A stretch of DNA of 57,570 nucleotides from Dysgonomonas sp. UBA5412 (GCA_002409595.1 DHNQ01000016.1:1-57570), one strand, 5' to 3'. Counted from the first letter of the stretch, positions 1 through 9,025 are shown. A program made the numbers and translations. Notes: generated by a model not told the origin, from the sequence alone.

Positions 1-2070
1 CCATTCTAGTTCATTATAGCGATTGTAGCGAAAAACGGTTTCTCCGCCATTGGGGTCAACTCGTTTGGTCACCAAACCATATCGATGGTAATAGATTGTC
101 TTTTCGCCTAGAGAATTTGTTACTACTGTGCAATCCGGAGCAATATAATTAAGCTTGTGATGAAACAAACCTCCGGTTCCTTCTATTTCGAGACACTTCG
201 ATTCTGATGTTTTTTTATCGTATGTAATATTCCATTCTACTCCGTTGCGCCATATTTCTTTTGTCAGCAAAGTTCCTTTATATTCAAACCGCATAGTGTT
301 TTCGAGGGCATCAGTTTGAGCGATAAGGCGTCTGTGACTGTCATACTCGTATGATGATGCTACAAAATATTCGTCAGGGTTTTCAGGCTTTGGCAAGTGG
401 ATGGCACTTATATGTCCTTTGCCCTCAGTCTCAAAACGAATAGTGCGCCCCGCTGTGTCGATAATACGATTTATAATACCGTCATTATCATACTTAATCC
501 GGATAGAATATCCATTTCTATTGCTGATGCTTTGCAATAAATTTGCTGTAGTCTTATTATGAGGATTAGAGTATGTCTTTTCCGTAAAGCGATATATCAG
601 CCCATCCAGATCGGTAATATAGTAACTATGTACATCATCACGATAGAGGGTAAGCTTTTCTTGTCTGTTGAAACTGGATTCTCCAACATCTATCTTATCA
701 AATAGAGTGAGCCGCCCGTCTTGAAGGCGGAGTGTAATATATCCGTCATCGCTTTGCAGATCGAGAGCCATATCGTATGTATGATGCCAGCCAATGCCCA
801 AAGGTCCATCATATTCGCTCTGAGAGTAGTAAGTACGTTCCCATTCCAAAGGAATTATACCCGATAATGAAAAGTCAATATTGTCAGTATAAAAAGTTCC
901 GGATGCTACGTCAGCCGGATGCGAAGTCCCTGTTCCTAAATGTTTAGAAACAAAAGTGAAAAATTTACATTTCAGATTTGGATTTTTTCCGTTTGCTTTA
1001 CTTTTATCTGCAAGTTTTTTTATCAGCTTCTCATTTTTTCGCTTCAGCTTACCTAGTCCTGCACGAAAGAGACGGCTTCCAATTGTCAATGGATTTATAG
1101 GGGCAGGAATCATGTTTGTGATTACCTGTTTTGCCATTGGTATAGGGATGATCGCTCCCGATGGAACATAAAGATGTGCCGGAAAAATAGGTTTCTTATC
1201 TGCATTACGATTCGGTTTCGTATTATGTATAGAGAAAACTCCGACATCCCAACAATCGTTGTGCATATGAGGAGGTGTTCCTGTCAGTGGAGACGAATCT
1301 GCAACAACGAAAAGACTACCAAGCAACGCATGTCCATTATTTTTAGCCACCATAGCTGAGTAACCGGGATGAAATCCCACACCCATCGGAATATGAGGAA
1401 TCATCTTAGACGGAGTTCCTGCAACTGTACGCGGAAACATACCGACTTTAACACTTGCGCCAAGCATGGAGGTTACCATCGTTGCTACAGTATAAGCAAG
1501 ATTAGCCGCTTTTCCTTTATTCGCTTCACCCATCGAAGATCCTTCTTCGACCGTCGGAGCTTCTGCCGGTACAGGAATAAGTTCTAACATAATACAAGAG
1601 GCAAAATCTGCGAGACGAAACATCATTCCTGCATAAAAATGTGGCATAGGTATGGGTGCAGGAGAAGGAGGTATAGTAACCATATGCACGTCTATACCAA
1701 ATACAGGATCCATCTGTTTAGACACCGGTAATATCGCTTGCCCTTTAAAAACTGCAAGCTTTTGCATTACAGGCATTAATAGAGATTCACTGACTTTGGT
1801 AGTGAGAGAGGTTACGACTCCAAATGCTTGCAATCCTCCTTCGGCTACATTTAATGCGGTAGCGACAGATTTTTCACCCGCCGAAGCATTTTCATTATTA
1901 TTTATAGCTTTCTGTGCTTCTATTATTCCTGATGCTTGCTGTGCAACTTGGTTGACTTCATTTTTCGCATGCGAGGTAGCTGTATAGCCTTCATCGGGAT
2001 TTACATCAAAGACTTTACCGTTTCCTTTAGACCGGCTATTTATTGGTGTTCCGTTATTTTTCTTTGACAT
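1..2070 (-). CDS. Rhs-family T6SS effector with PAAR-like N-terminus (partial, runs off left edge)
   Basis: Open from an ATG at 2070 to the window edge with no stop, giving 690 residues (beginning MSKKNNGTPINSR); the 3' end is missing. Residues about 121-145 hold a proline-rich PAAR-like segment (FGIDVHMV, then PAPIPMPH). A second Gly/His/Pro-rich stretch lies at about 232-278 (FHPGYSAM, PPHMHNDCWDVG). From about 380 comes the Rhs entry domain (HPADVASG, GPLGIGWHHTYD), then YD-type repeats up to the edge (GGETVFRYNRYNELEW). Rhs proteins of this plan sit on the T6SS spike and carry a variable C-terminal toxin after the repeat shell. That toxin would lie to the left and cannot be seen. The gene follows a VgrG remnant and small membrane proteins on the same strand. 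Family assignment is secure; the toxic activity is unknown. Confidence 0.88.
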   Translation of the reverse strand, partial: MSKKNNGTPINSRSKGNGKVFDVNPDEGYTATSHAKNEVNQVAQQASGIIEAQKAINNNENASAGEKSVATALNVAEGGLQAFGVVTSLTTKVSESLLMPVMQKLAVFKGQAILPVSKQMDPVFGIDVHMVTIPPSPAPIPMPHFYAGMMFRLADFASCIMLELIPVPAEAPTVEEGSSMGEANKGKAANLAYTVATMVTSMLGASVKVGMFPRTVAGTPSKMIPHIPMGVGFHPGYSAMVAKNNGHALLGSLFVVADSSPLTGTPPHMHNDCWDVGVFSIHNTKPNRNADKKPIFPAHLYVPSGAIIPIPMAKQVITNMIPAPINPLTIGSRLFRAGLGKLKRKNEKLIKKLADKSKANGKNPNLKCKFFTFVSKHLGTGTSHPADVASGTFYTDNIDFSLSGIIPLEWERTYYSQSEYDGPLGIGWHHTYDMALDLQSDDGYITLRLQDGRLTLFDKIDVGESSFNRQEKLTLYRDDVHSYYITDLDGLIYRFTEKTYSNPHNKTTANLLQSISNRNGYSIRIKYDNDGIINRIIDTAGRTIRFETEGKGHISAIHLPKPENPDEYFVASSYEYDSHRRLIAQTDALENTMRFEYKGTLLTKEIWRNGVEWNITYDKKTSESKCLEIEGTGGLFHHKLNYIAPDCTVVTNSLGEKTIYYHRYGLVTKRVDPNGGETVFRYNRYNELEW

Positions 2071-2108
2071 TATTATATATTGTGTTGTTTGTGTTGTGTG
2101 AGAATTAT

Positions 2109-2375
2109 TTACGTAGTAAAATAGAGTATCACTCCTAATATTATTAATAAAACGCCTATACCTCCGACGAGTATGCGTGCAAATGTTTCGCTTATATTAT
2201 ATTTCACCCATGCTAAGTTAAAAACACGACCATCATTCTCAAACAGCCACTCCCAATTACAAATTGCTCCAACAAGCAATAGAACTCCAAATAATGGTAA
2301 TATTAATTTTGCATATTGAGGGTTTTCCCGAAAGAATGTTACTATTTTTTCAAATATGTTCCTTATTGACTCCAT
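2109..2375 (-). CDS. Small two-TM membrane protein, Imm17-like
   Basis: 88 residues. A charged amphipathic N-terminus (about 1-22) is followed by a hydrophobic segment (about 23-41), a short loop with NWEW and then FNLAWV, and a second hydrophobic segment (about 65-87). Small proteins of this shape, with Trp-rich loops, match my memory of Imm17-type immunity proteins from polymorphic toxin systems, but no search was run. The stop is 38 nt before the Rhs start, so it is probably co-transcribed upstream of the effector. That is unlike the usual immunity position downstream of the toxin, so it may protect against another toxin or not be an immunity protein at all. A decayed paralogue lies immediately upstream. 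Confidence 0.55.
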   Translation of the reverse strand: MESIRNIFEKIVTFFRENPQYAKLILPLFGVLLLVGAICNWEWLFENDGRVFNLAWVKYNISETFARILVGGIGVLLIILGVILYFTT

Positions 2376-2417
2376 TTTTTATTATGATGTTTATTTATTG
2401 TCTCTAATATCACAGCT

Positions 2418-2702
2418 CTATTTATCAAATAATAAATAAGCAGCAATCCAAATAACTCTCAATAGAATGAAAGCTCCACCTCCAATTCCACAAATAATTC
2501 GAGCTATGGAACGCCCATAAGCATTACTAACCCATGCCAGATTAAAAACGTTCCCATCTCCTTCCAATACCCAATCCTAATCTCGTATGACTCCTATTAA
2601 TAATAAAACACCAATAGCTATTATCGGAATCCCGGCATATTCCGAGTTTCTTTGGAGAAAGTCTCTAATGCGTTCAAATATGTTATCAACAGTTGATTTC
2701 AC
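2418..2702 (-). pseudogene. Imm17-like paralogue interrupted by an in-frame amber codon
   Basis: Reading from GTG at 2702 gives a protein that aligns end to end with the intact 88-residue neighbour: VDNIFERIRDFL against IRNIFEKIVTFF, and GDGNVFNLAWV against NDGRVFNLAWV. Codon 42 is TAG (2577-2579), where the neighbour has the first Trp of NWEW; TGG to TAG is a single change. The frame then stays open for 52 more codons to TAG at 2418, so there is no frameshift. The start is GTG, since a TGA lies four codons upstream in frame and the ATG at 2715 is in another frame. Either a recently inactivated tandem duplicate or, less likely, a readthrough gene. Confidence 0.7.
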
Positions 2703-2726
2703 ATTTAAAATTCATCTTATTAGGCA

Positions 2727-4073
2727 TTATTGATCAACACCAGTGATATGTTTTTCAGAAAGTTCCTTTAATGTAACTCTCCAATCTTCGCCCCAAATAG
2801 GAACAAGTATCTGATCTAATTCTTCATCTGTTATCTGCTTCTGATAATTCGTTTTCACCAATTGTCGGATTAACATTGTGTAACTTGAGGCTTCTATAAC
2901 TTCAGGTGCCAATTGAGTTCCTAGTCTAGCCCCTTTGACCAAAGGAGTAACAGGATCTCCATCCCACATCTTTTTAGCAACATATCCTTCCATTCGCAGA
3001 GCTTCTACTTGCAATACATAATCGTTACAGGTTTCATATGCTTGAGAAGCATTTCTACAATCGGATAATGATTCAGCCCATTGACCTTCCATCGAATATA
3101 TGCCAGCTCTATAAAGATACGCTTGCCCCTGCTGTCGGTAATAAATCTGACTATCTAGCTGTTCTTTTCCGGTTTGTGATATAAGAACAGCACAATCTGC
3201 ATAATAGAACATCTTTTTTTTATCTTTTAAAGCCAAATATGCATTACTCAGCATCATGTATATACCAATAAGTTGAGAAATCCAATAGGGATTTTTAGAT
3301 ATATTTTCTGTGGCTATATCCACACATTCATCTCCGTATTTTTTGATTTTCTTTTTTTCTTTTTTTCCTATTGCCTGCATAAGGCACACAAAAGAATATC
3401 TATAAGGTGTGGCAGGGTCTTGTGGGTCTCCGCTTGCTGCTAGTTGAGCCATGATATTATCCATATCTATTTCGGGATTAAGGTTAATCACCTCTTTCGG
3501 ATGATTCAGAGCTAGATCTCCAAAGAGGGGATTTTCGTCTGTATCGCATATGGCAATTCTTACTAATGGAGAGATGTCAGCCTCTAAAGCGTCTTTCAAC
3601 CAAGCGTTTATAGATTTTTTACGATCGCTATAAAATCGGAGAATGGGTGTTACAACAACGCCTTTTTCTAAATCTAAATATTCGGCAAGATTATTCATAT
3701 TCTTAACAAATAAGAATGCTGAATTTGTTTTCGAATTTAGGCTATAGTCCGGTTTCCAGTCAATAGCTTCAAATTCAATATCCTCTTTTTTTTCGGAAGT
3801 ATTCCATTCTGTTAATATCTCATCCAATTCTTCAAGTAAGGCTTTGCTAAATGTGTTTTTATTTTGAAATTCTGTTTCAAAATAGAATGCGATATCATCG
3901 GGTAATGCATCGGGACTGAGAAGATATTTAAAGAATGTATCTATAAATTCAATATCCTCATCTTTTTTTCCATGCACCTGTATAATACGTGCTTCCTTAT
4001 TTTCAGTCGCTTCGATCCATTTCTCAGCGAAATCCTCTAATTTTTGGTCAACTATTGTTGTCTCTTTATACAT
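2727..4073 (-). CDS. Unknown 448-residue protein between VgrG remnant and Rhs; candidate T6SS cargo adaptor
   Basis: I do not recognise a named family. The N-terminal half (about 1-220) is acidic, mixed alpha/beta and cytosolic-looking, with no signal peptide. The C-terminal half (about 225-420) is helical with a TPR-like rhythm (runs such as YMMLSNAYLALKDKKKMFYYADCAV and AYLYRAGIYSMEGQWAESLSDC, broken here only by description). It starts 12 nt after the VgrG tail's stop and precedes the Imm17-like genes and rhs. Genes in this slot between vgrG and an Rhs effector often encode chaperones or adaptors that load the effector on the spike; that role is inferred from position only. An effector or an anti-toxin factor are alternatives. 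Confidence 0.5.
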   Translation of the reverse strand: MYKETTIVDQKLEDFAEKWIEATENKEARIIQVHGKKDEDIEFIDTFFKYLLSPDALPDDIAFYFETEFQNKNTFSKALLEELDEILTEWNTSEKKEDIEFEAIDWKPDYSLNSKTNSAFLFVKNMNNLAEYLDLEKGVVVTPILRFYSDRKKSINAWLKDALEADISPLVRIAICDTDENPLFGDLALNHPKEVINLNPEIDMDNIMAQLAASGDPQDPATPYRYSFVCLMQAIGKKEKKKIKKYGDECVDIATENISKNPYWISQLIGIYMMLSNAYLALKDKKKMFYYADCAVLISQTGKEQLDSQIYYRQQGQAYLYRAGIYSMEGQWAESLSDCRNASQAYETCNDYVLQVEALRMEGYVAKKMWDGDPVTPLVKGARLGTQLAPEVIEASSYTMLIRQLVKTNYQKQITDEELDQILVPIWGEDWRVTLKELSEKHITGVDQ

Positions 4074-4085
4074 TGGGCTTTTGTA

Positions 4086-4733
4086 TTAGTTGAGTTTAAC
4101 AATAGCACCATCAATTACAGTCTGACCAGTAGCGGTAACAGTTGTTTTTGTTTGCCCCGAAACGGTTGTTGTATCTTTGCCATGCACTGTTGTTGTTGTA
4201 CCAGACATAGCCGCAATACTACCATCAGATGACAGATTGAGACTTGCTCCCCCACTTAGCATGGCTGCGGTGGTAGAGCCATTAATAGTTATATTGACTC
4301 CTGTTATATCAATTGTTCCATCAGCCTTCATTGATATGGAAGATTTTTTTGACGTTAGAGTTATACTAGCAGAACTTGTGACTGTTATGTTCTGATTGCC
4401 ATCCAATACGATAAGAGAATCAGAACCGTGTTTGTCTTTTATTGAAATGCTTCCGGTATCATCATCGAATTTTATTTCATTTCCGCTTCTAGTTATAATA
4501 CTTTTTTCGGTATTATTATTTCCTCCCCCTGCAGCATTACTGCCATGAAACATACTTCCTAGTACATAAGGGCGATTGGGATCGCCATATTCAAAACCAA
4601 CCATCACTTGATCCCCTTTTTCGGGAATGAATGTCAGACCTCGATTAACTCCTACTTTATCACTCGATCCTGCGTTCGGAGTCATTACACGCATCCATAT
4701 TCGGCTAAATAGCATTGACCATATTCTTATCAT
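4086..4733 (-). pseudogene. vgrG: VgrG C-terminal fragment (spike tip, 5'-truncated)
   Basis: 215 residues that match only the end of a Bacteroidota VgrG. The OB-fold part contains RVMTPNAGSSD, FIPEKGDQVMVGFEYGD and RPYVLGSMFHG (residues about 15-70). It is followed by a repetitive Thr/Ser/Gly-rich beta-prism (about 75-215, e.g. TTTVHGKDTTTVSGQTKTTV). Full-length VgrG proteins of this group are about 600 residues and begin with gp27-like domains, which are absent. The first 13 residues (MIRIWSMLFSRIW) do not look like VgrG, and no in-frame continuation is seen upstream. A truncated leftover from recombination of a vgrG cargo cassette is the simplest reading; expression as a short spike fragment cannot be excluded. 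Confidence 0.75.
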
Positions 4734-5049
4734 GTAAGTTGTGCATGGGATATGTGTTTGTGTTAAATTATTGTGTTAATCCTCAATAAGTACAGCAACT
4801 AACTATGTAGTTGGTACTACTTTACAAAAGTATCAAAAACAAATATATGGTTTATTTTAGAAATTAACATATATTTCTTAACGAAAGATTATCCAAAGCA
4901 ATATAAATAAGAATATAAGGCTTTAACTTAAGAAGTGAGATTTATCATTTGTATCTTAAAAACAAGAGAGAAGAGAAAAAACATCTGAAAACAATAAGAA
5001 ATCTTCTCTCTCAAATATTCTAAAAGAAAAGAAATCCATCATGTCTATA
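4734..5049. other. Gene-free gap at the edge of the T6SS island
   Basis: About 315 AT-rich bases between the VgrG fragment and the terminator beside tRNA-Pro. I find no convincing ORF, no VgrG-like coding remnant in any frame, and no -7/-33 promoter pair reading into the fragment. It probably represents the recombination scar of the island. Confidence 0.5.
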
Positions 5050-5090
5050 AAAAAGAAAAGTACCTACACAATGTAAGTACTTTTCTTTTT
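5050..5090 (-). terminator. AT-rich bidirectional terminator after tRNA-Pro
   Basis: Arms AAAAAGAAAAGTAC (5050-5063) and GTACTTTTCTTTTT (5077-5090) are perfectly complementary, with an inner TACA/TGTA stem in the loop. It lies directly 3' of the minus-strand tRNA and has T-tracts on both strands. Confidence 0.6.
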
Positions 5091-5096
5091 TCATTG

Positions 5097-5171
5097 TCGG
5101 GATACCAGGATTCGAACCTGGGACCCCCTGCTCCCAAAGCAGGTGCGCTAACCGGACTGCGCTACATCCCG
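5097..5171 (-). tRNA. tRNA-Pro (anticodon TGG)
   Basis: 75 nt cloverleaf on the minus strand. The acceptor is CGGGATG paired with TATCCCG (one G-T wobble), discriminator A. The anticodon stem CCTGC/GCAGG encloses TTTGGGA, giving anticodon TGG. The T-arm holds GGTTCGAATCC. CCA is not encoded. It borders the T6SS cargo island; no attachment-site duplication was found in the window. Confidence 0.95.
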
Positions 5172-5351
5172 TATTTCTGTATTGCGGTGCAAAGATAGGA
5201 CATTTTTTTGTACTTCAAAACAAAAAGTAAAAAAAATTCATTTTCTCTTTTCTTAATTAGGCTTTCACGAATGAAATAAAAAAAGGAGTCTATTATTACA
5301 TTTTTATTTTGTTAAAACTAAATACCTTTACAAAAGAGTACTTTTTTTGTT

Positions 5352-5359
5352 TATTTTTG
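5352..5359 (+). promoter_or_regulatory. -7 promoter box for the DUF5020-purine permease pair
   Basis: TATTTTTG fits TAnnTTTG, 25 nt before the start codon. No TTTG lies at the ideal -33 spacing. A short dyad AAAAG-AGTA-CTTTT (5332-5345) sits just upstream and resembles the element shared by the two GNAT genes. Confidence 0.4.
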
Positions 5360-5384
5360 CACTCTAATCTCAAATCTTATAATT

Positions 5385-6098
5385 ATGCTTAAAAAAGTGT
5401 TTGTTACACTAACATTACTTGTGCTTGCATTTTCGATGCATGCCCAAAATCTACAATTACATTTCGATCCGCGTCATGCCTTACATGGAGACAAAATGTC
5501 TCAGAAAAATTATTTCACAGCAACCTTCGAAATGTTTAAACCGGATAAATGGGGATCGACATTTATGTTTGTCGATTTAGATTTCAACCAAAGCAGAGGA
5601 AATATTGGTACTGCTTATGTGGAAATAGCACGAGACCTGAAATTAGGAAAATCACCAATAATGGCACATATTGAGTTTAATGGTGGCGTTGGAAAAGCTG
5701 AAAACTTTGGATTTTCCATAGCAAATGCATATATGGCCGGTGCATCTTATGCTACAACTATTGGCAAAGCAAATATTGGAACTTATTTAGTATATAAATA
5801 CAATGCGTTTGAGAAAGCAAGTAACGATGTGCAATGGACTGTTACTTGGGGTATGAATGTATTGAATGACAAGGTTACAATATGTGGCTTCCTCGACATC
5901 TGGACACAAGATAAGAAGGCTACATTGGGAGATGGAGTGAACGGAAAACATATTGTATTGTTAACTGAACCTCAGTTTTGGTATAATGTAACACCAAATC
6001 TGGCTCTGGGCAGTGAAATTGAGATAAGCAACAACTTTCTAAATAATAAAGACAAAGCATATATTAATCCAACCATTGCTGCTAAATGGAACTTTTAA
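5385..6098 (+). CDS. DUF5020 family outer-membrane protein (Tsx-like nucleoside channel)
   Basis: 237 residues with a cleavable signal peptide (about 1-20, ending MHAQ). The rest alternates short amphipathic strands rich in aromatic and Gly residues, as in a small beta-barrel (WGSTFMFVDLDF, AYVEIARDL, WTVTWGMNVL), and ends in a C-terminal aromatic (KWNF), as outer-membrane barrels do. The DUF5020 family is related to nucleoside-specific channel Tsx. The next gene, 14 nt downstream, is an inner-membrane purine permease, so the pair probably forms an outer-plus-inner membrane uptake route for purine bases or nucleosides. Family is confident; the substrate is inferred from the neighbour. Confidence 0.82.
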   Translation: MLKKVFVTLTLLVLAFSMHAQNLQLHFDPRHALHGDKMSQKNYFTATFEMFKPDKWGSTFMFVDLDFNQSRGNIGTAYVEIARDLKLGKSPIMAHIEFNGGVGKAENFGFSIANAYMAGASYATTIGKANIGTYLVYKYNAFEKASNDVQWTVTWGMNVLNDKVTICGFLDIWTQDKKATLGDGVNGKHIVLLTEPQFWYNVTPNLALGSEIEISNNFLNNKDKAYINPTIAAKWNF

Positions 6099-6112
6099 GA
6101 TAAATAAATGAT

Positions 6113-7441
6113 ATGAAAAATCTCCTCGAGAAAACCTTTAAATTGTCCGAAAATAAAACGACTATCCGCAAGGAGCTTGTAGCTGGACTTATCACATTCC
6201 TCACAATGTCCTATATACTAATTGTAAACCCTAGTATATTATCATCAACAGGGATGGACAAAGATGCTTTATTCACGGCAACAGCAATAGCAACCATATT
6301 CTCTACTTTGGTAATGGCATTATATGCCAAGCTACCAATTGCTCAGGCTCCGGGAATGGGTCTAAACGCTTTCTTTGCTTTTACTGTATGTGGAGTGATG
6401 GGATACTCATGGCAATTTGCTTTAACTGCCGTATTTATTGAAGGAATAATATTCATCTTATTGACATTCTTCAACGTTCGAGAATTAATTGTAAAAAGCA
6501 TACCAAAGGTGCTAAAAGATGCCATACCTGTGGGTATTGGATTATTTATTACGTTGATAGGATTAAAAAATGCAGGTATAGTGGTTTCAAATACCGATAC
6601 TTTAGTTGCACTGGGAGACTTCTCTCAGCATAATGTATGGATTGCCTTAGTAGGGCTTATAGTAACAGCAGTTTTATATATAAGAAATGTAAACGGATCT
6701 ATATTGATAGGAATAATAGTTGCGACTATTTTTGGCATTATATTGGGAGACGTTAAGCTACCCGACACAAGCATCATCAGAACACCTCCATCCATCGCTC
6801 CTATTTTTGCACAATTCGAATGGGATCACATCCTTTCGTTCAACATGCTCATCGTGGTCTTTACATTCTTATTTGTAAATATGTTCGATACGGTAGGTAC
6901 TCTTATCGGAGTAGTATCAAAAGCAGGATTGGCTGACGAAGATGGCAATTTTCCTCAACTAAAGAAAGCCTTATTTTCTGATGCTCTTGGTACAACGGTA
7001 GGTGCTGTACTTGGAACAAGTACAGTTACAGCCTATGTAGAAAGCGCGTCGGGTGTTGCGTCGGGTGGACGGACAGGGTTAACATCAATCGGTACCGCAC
7101 TCATGTTTACATTAGCATTATTCTTTGCACCCTTATTCTTAATGGTTCCGGCTGCCGCTACATCACCTGCCCTGATTATTGTTGGGTTATTTATGATATC
7201 AGCAGTAGCAAAAATCAACTTCAATGACATGAGCGAAGGACTTCCGGCTTTTCTAACTATCGTGTTTATGCCATTTACATATAGTATTGCTGAAGGAATC
7301 GTATTCGGCATGCTCAGCTTTGCATTCATCAAAGTATGTTCAGGTAAGCACAAAGATGTATCAATCACAGTATATGTAATAGCAATATTGTTCTTATTGA
7401 AAATAATACTCGACGCATCCCATATCCTAGGAGCGCATTGA
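6113..7441 (+). CDS. NCS2/AzgA-type guanine-hypoxanthine-adenine permease
   Basis: 442 residues with about 12-14 hydrophobic segments, the normal length for the AzgA/PbuG/AdeQ branch of nucleobase permeases. Characteristic stretches include RKELVAGLITFLTMSYI near the N-terminus, the APGMGLNAFFAFTVC motif (about 83-97), FVNMFDTVGTLIGV (about 256-269) and GTSTVTAYVESASGVASGGR (about 301-320). These proteins import purine bases by proton symport at the cytoplasmic membrane. It is downstream of and probably co-transcribed with the Tsx-like barrel, and a strong hairpin terminator follows. Exact purine preference cannot be read from the sequence. Confidence 0.9.
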   Translation: MKNLLEKTFKLSENKTTIRKELVAGLITFLTMSYILIVNPSILSSTGMDKDALFTATAIATIFSTLVMALYAKLPIAQAPGMGLNAFFAFTVCGVMGYSWQFALTAVFIEGIIFILLTFFNVRELIVKSIPKVLKDAIPVGIGLFITLIGLKNAGIVVSNTDTLVALGDFSQHNVWIALVGLIVTAVLYIRNVNGSILIGIIVATIFGIILGDVKLPDTSIIRTPPSIAPIFAQFEWDHILSFNMLIVVFTFLFVNMFDTVGTLIGVVSKAGLADEDGNFPQLKKALFSDALGTTVGAVLGTSTVTAYVESASGVASGGRTGLTSIGTALMFTLALFFAPLFLMVPAAATSPALIIVGLFMISAVAKINFNDMSEGLPAFLTIVFMPFTYSIAEGIVFGMLSFAFIKVCSGKHKDVSITVYVIAILFLLKIILDASHILGAH

Positions 7442-7462
7442 GAATAAAGATTAAAGAGATTA

Positions 7463-7497
7463 AAAAAAGCTGCAACTATATAGTTGCAGCTTTTTTA
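7463..7497. terminator. Bidirectional terminator between purine permease and MIPS
   Basis: A perfect 10-bp stem, GCTGCAACTA (7469-7478) with TAGTTGCAGC (7481-7490), is flanked by A6 on the left and T6 on the right, so it can end transcripts from both convergent genes. Confidence 0.85.
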
Positions 7498-7511
7498 ATT
7501 GAATATAGAGA

Positions 7512-8807
7512 TTAATCAATAAAATCTACAGTTTCTTCTCCAATCATCTGACGAAGTGTATTTTTCAACTTCACGTATTGGATAAATAAGTCATGTTCTG
7601 CAACTTTATTCGGCTCATGCATAGGGCTCTTGAAATAGAATGACAACCAGTCTTGTATTCCGCTCAATCCTGCGCGTTTTGCCAAATCAGTAAACAATAC
7701 TAAGTCAAGACATAAAGGAGCAGCTAAAATAGAATCTTTACATAAGAAGTCTACTTTCATCTGCATTTTATAACCTAACCAACCGAAAAGGTCGATATTA
7801 TCCCAGCCCTCTTTATCATCGTTGCGAGGTGGATAATAATTGATACGAACTTTGTGATATACATTTCCGTATAATTCAGGATACAAATCAGGTTGAAGAA
7901 TATTGTCTATAACTGAAAGTTTAGATTCTTCTTTTGTTTTGAATGAACCCGGATCATCAAGAACCTCTCCATCACGATTACCAAGAATGTTTGTAGAGAA
8001 CCATCCGTTAAGACCCAACATACGAGTTTTGAACATTGGAGACAATACAGTCTTCAACATTGTCTGACCTGTCTTGAAGTCTTTTCCGCAGATAGGAGTC
8101 TGAGTTTTCTCTGCCAATTCCCACATTGCAGGAATATCTACAGTTAAGTTAGGAGCTCCATTGATGTACGGAATACCCATAGATATACAAGCGTATGCAT
8201 ATACATTTGAAGGGGCAAGGTCTTTGTGATTTTCTTTCAATCCTTTTTCGAAAGCAGCAAGAGATTTATGTACTTCTCCCAGAGGAGTAAACACTTCTGT
8301 GCTACCACACCAAATAACTACGATACGATCGCAACCATGTTCTTTCTTAAAGTTTTCGATGTCTTGTTTTACTTGTTCCATCAATTCCCACTTTGTAGGA
8401 GCTGATTTTACCCAAGTACCATGCAGGCGTTTTACAAAGTCCTGATCAAAAACAGCTTTCATCGGTTTGATAGTAGCCATTTCATCTTTTACTTTGTCTA
8501 AGTCTTCTCTGGTTAAAACATCTGCATGTTTTGCAGCTTCATAAGCGTCATCTTCAAAAATATCCCATCCTCCGAATACGATATCTTTCAGATCAGCCAA
8601 AGGCACTGCATCTTTGATTTTAGGAAAACGATTTTCTTCTCTTTTACCTAAACGCATTGTAGCCAATTGAGTAATTGACCCTACAGGAACACCTTGTCCT
8701 TTACGTGTTAATAACGTTCCTGCCATGAAAGTTGTAGCAACGGCTCCAACTCCAACTGTAAGAATACCAAGTTTTCCCTTGGCTTCTCCTACTTGTACTT
8801 TTCCCAT
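7512..8807 (-). CDS. Inositol-3-phosphate synthase (MIPS)
   Basis: 431 residues. Converts glucose 6-phosphate to 1D-myo-inositol 3-phosphate using NAD as an internal redox cofactor; cytosolic. The N-terminal dinucleotide-binding loop is GVGAVATT (19-26). The rest matches the prokaryotic/Bacteroidota MIPS type (WCGSTEVF, ICGKDFKTGQTM, GLNGWFSTNILGN, KVDFLCKDSILAAPL). It supplies the inositol phosphate used by the lipid genes that follow upstream on the same strand. A 223-nt gap separates it from the HAD gene, so it may have its own promoter; I saw only a weak candidate there (TACACTTG). Confidence 0.93.
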   Translation of the reverse strand: MGKVQVGEAKGKLGILTVGVGAVATTFMAGTLLTRKGQGVPVGSITQLATMRLGKREENRFPKIKDAVPLADLKDIVFGGWDIFEDDAYEAAKHADVLTREDLDKVKDEMATIKPMKAVFDQDFVKRLHGTWVKSAPTKWELMEQVKQDIENFKKEHGCDRIVVIWCGSTEVFTPLGEVHKSLAAFEKGLKENHKDLAPSNVYAYACISMGIPYINGAPNLTVDIPAMWELAEKTQTPICGKDFKTGQTMLKTVLSPMFKTRMLGLNGWFSTNILGNRDGEVLDDPGSFKTKEESKLSVIDNILQPDLYPELYGNVYHKVRINYYPPRNDDKEGWDNIDLFGWLGYKMQMKVDFLCKDSILAAPLCLDLVLFTDLAKRAGLSGIQDWLSFYFKSPMHEPNKVAEHDLFIQYVKLKNTLRQMIGEETVDFID

Positions 8808-9025
8808 TTTTAATTAAAATTTTAAGTTATACTGCAACCCGCAGCTTACATAAATTCTGCTGTCTCATCAGACAACATATAATAGAATAGCATCAAGTGT
8901 ACCCTCACTATCATTTTAATATCCCAACCCGGTATTTTCCATCGAAAGGTTTTTCACCTATCAATTTCCATTATTGGTAGCAACAATACAGCTGGCACTA
9001 TAATATCATCAAAAAAACAAGTACG

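Noticed and set aside
956..1987. Four plus-strand ORFs of 60-111 codons
   Set aside because: They lie opposite the continuous Rhs/PAAR-like frame on the minus strand, have unnatural composition and no promoter.
5097..5171. tRNA-Pro as an integration site for the T6SS island
   Set aside because: I found no partial copy of the tRNA end elsewhere in the window and no integrase in the island.
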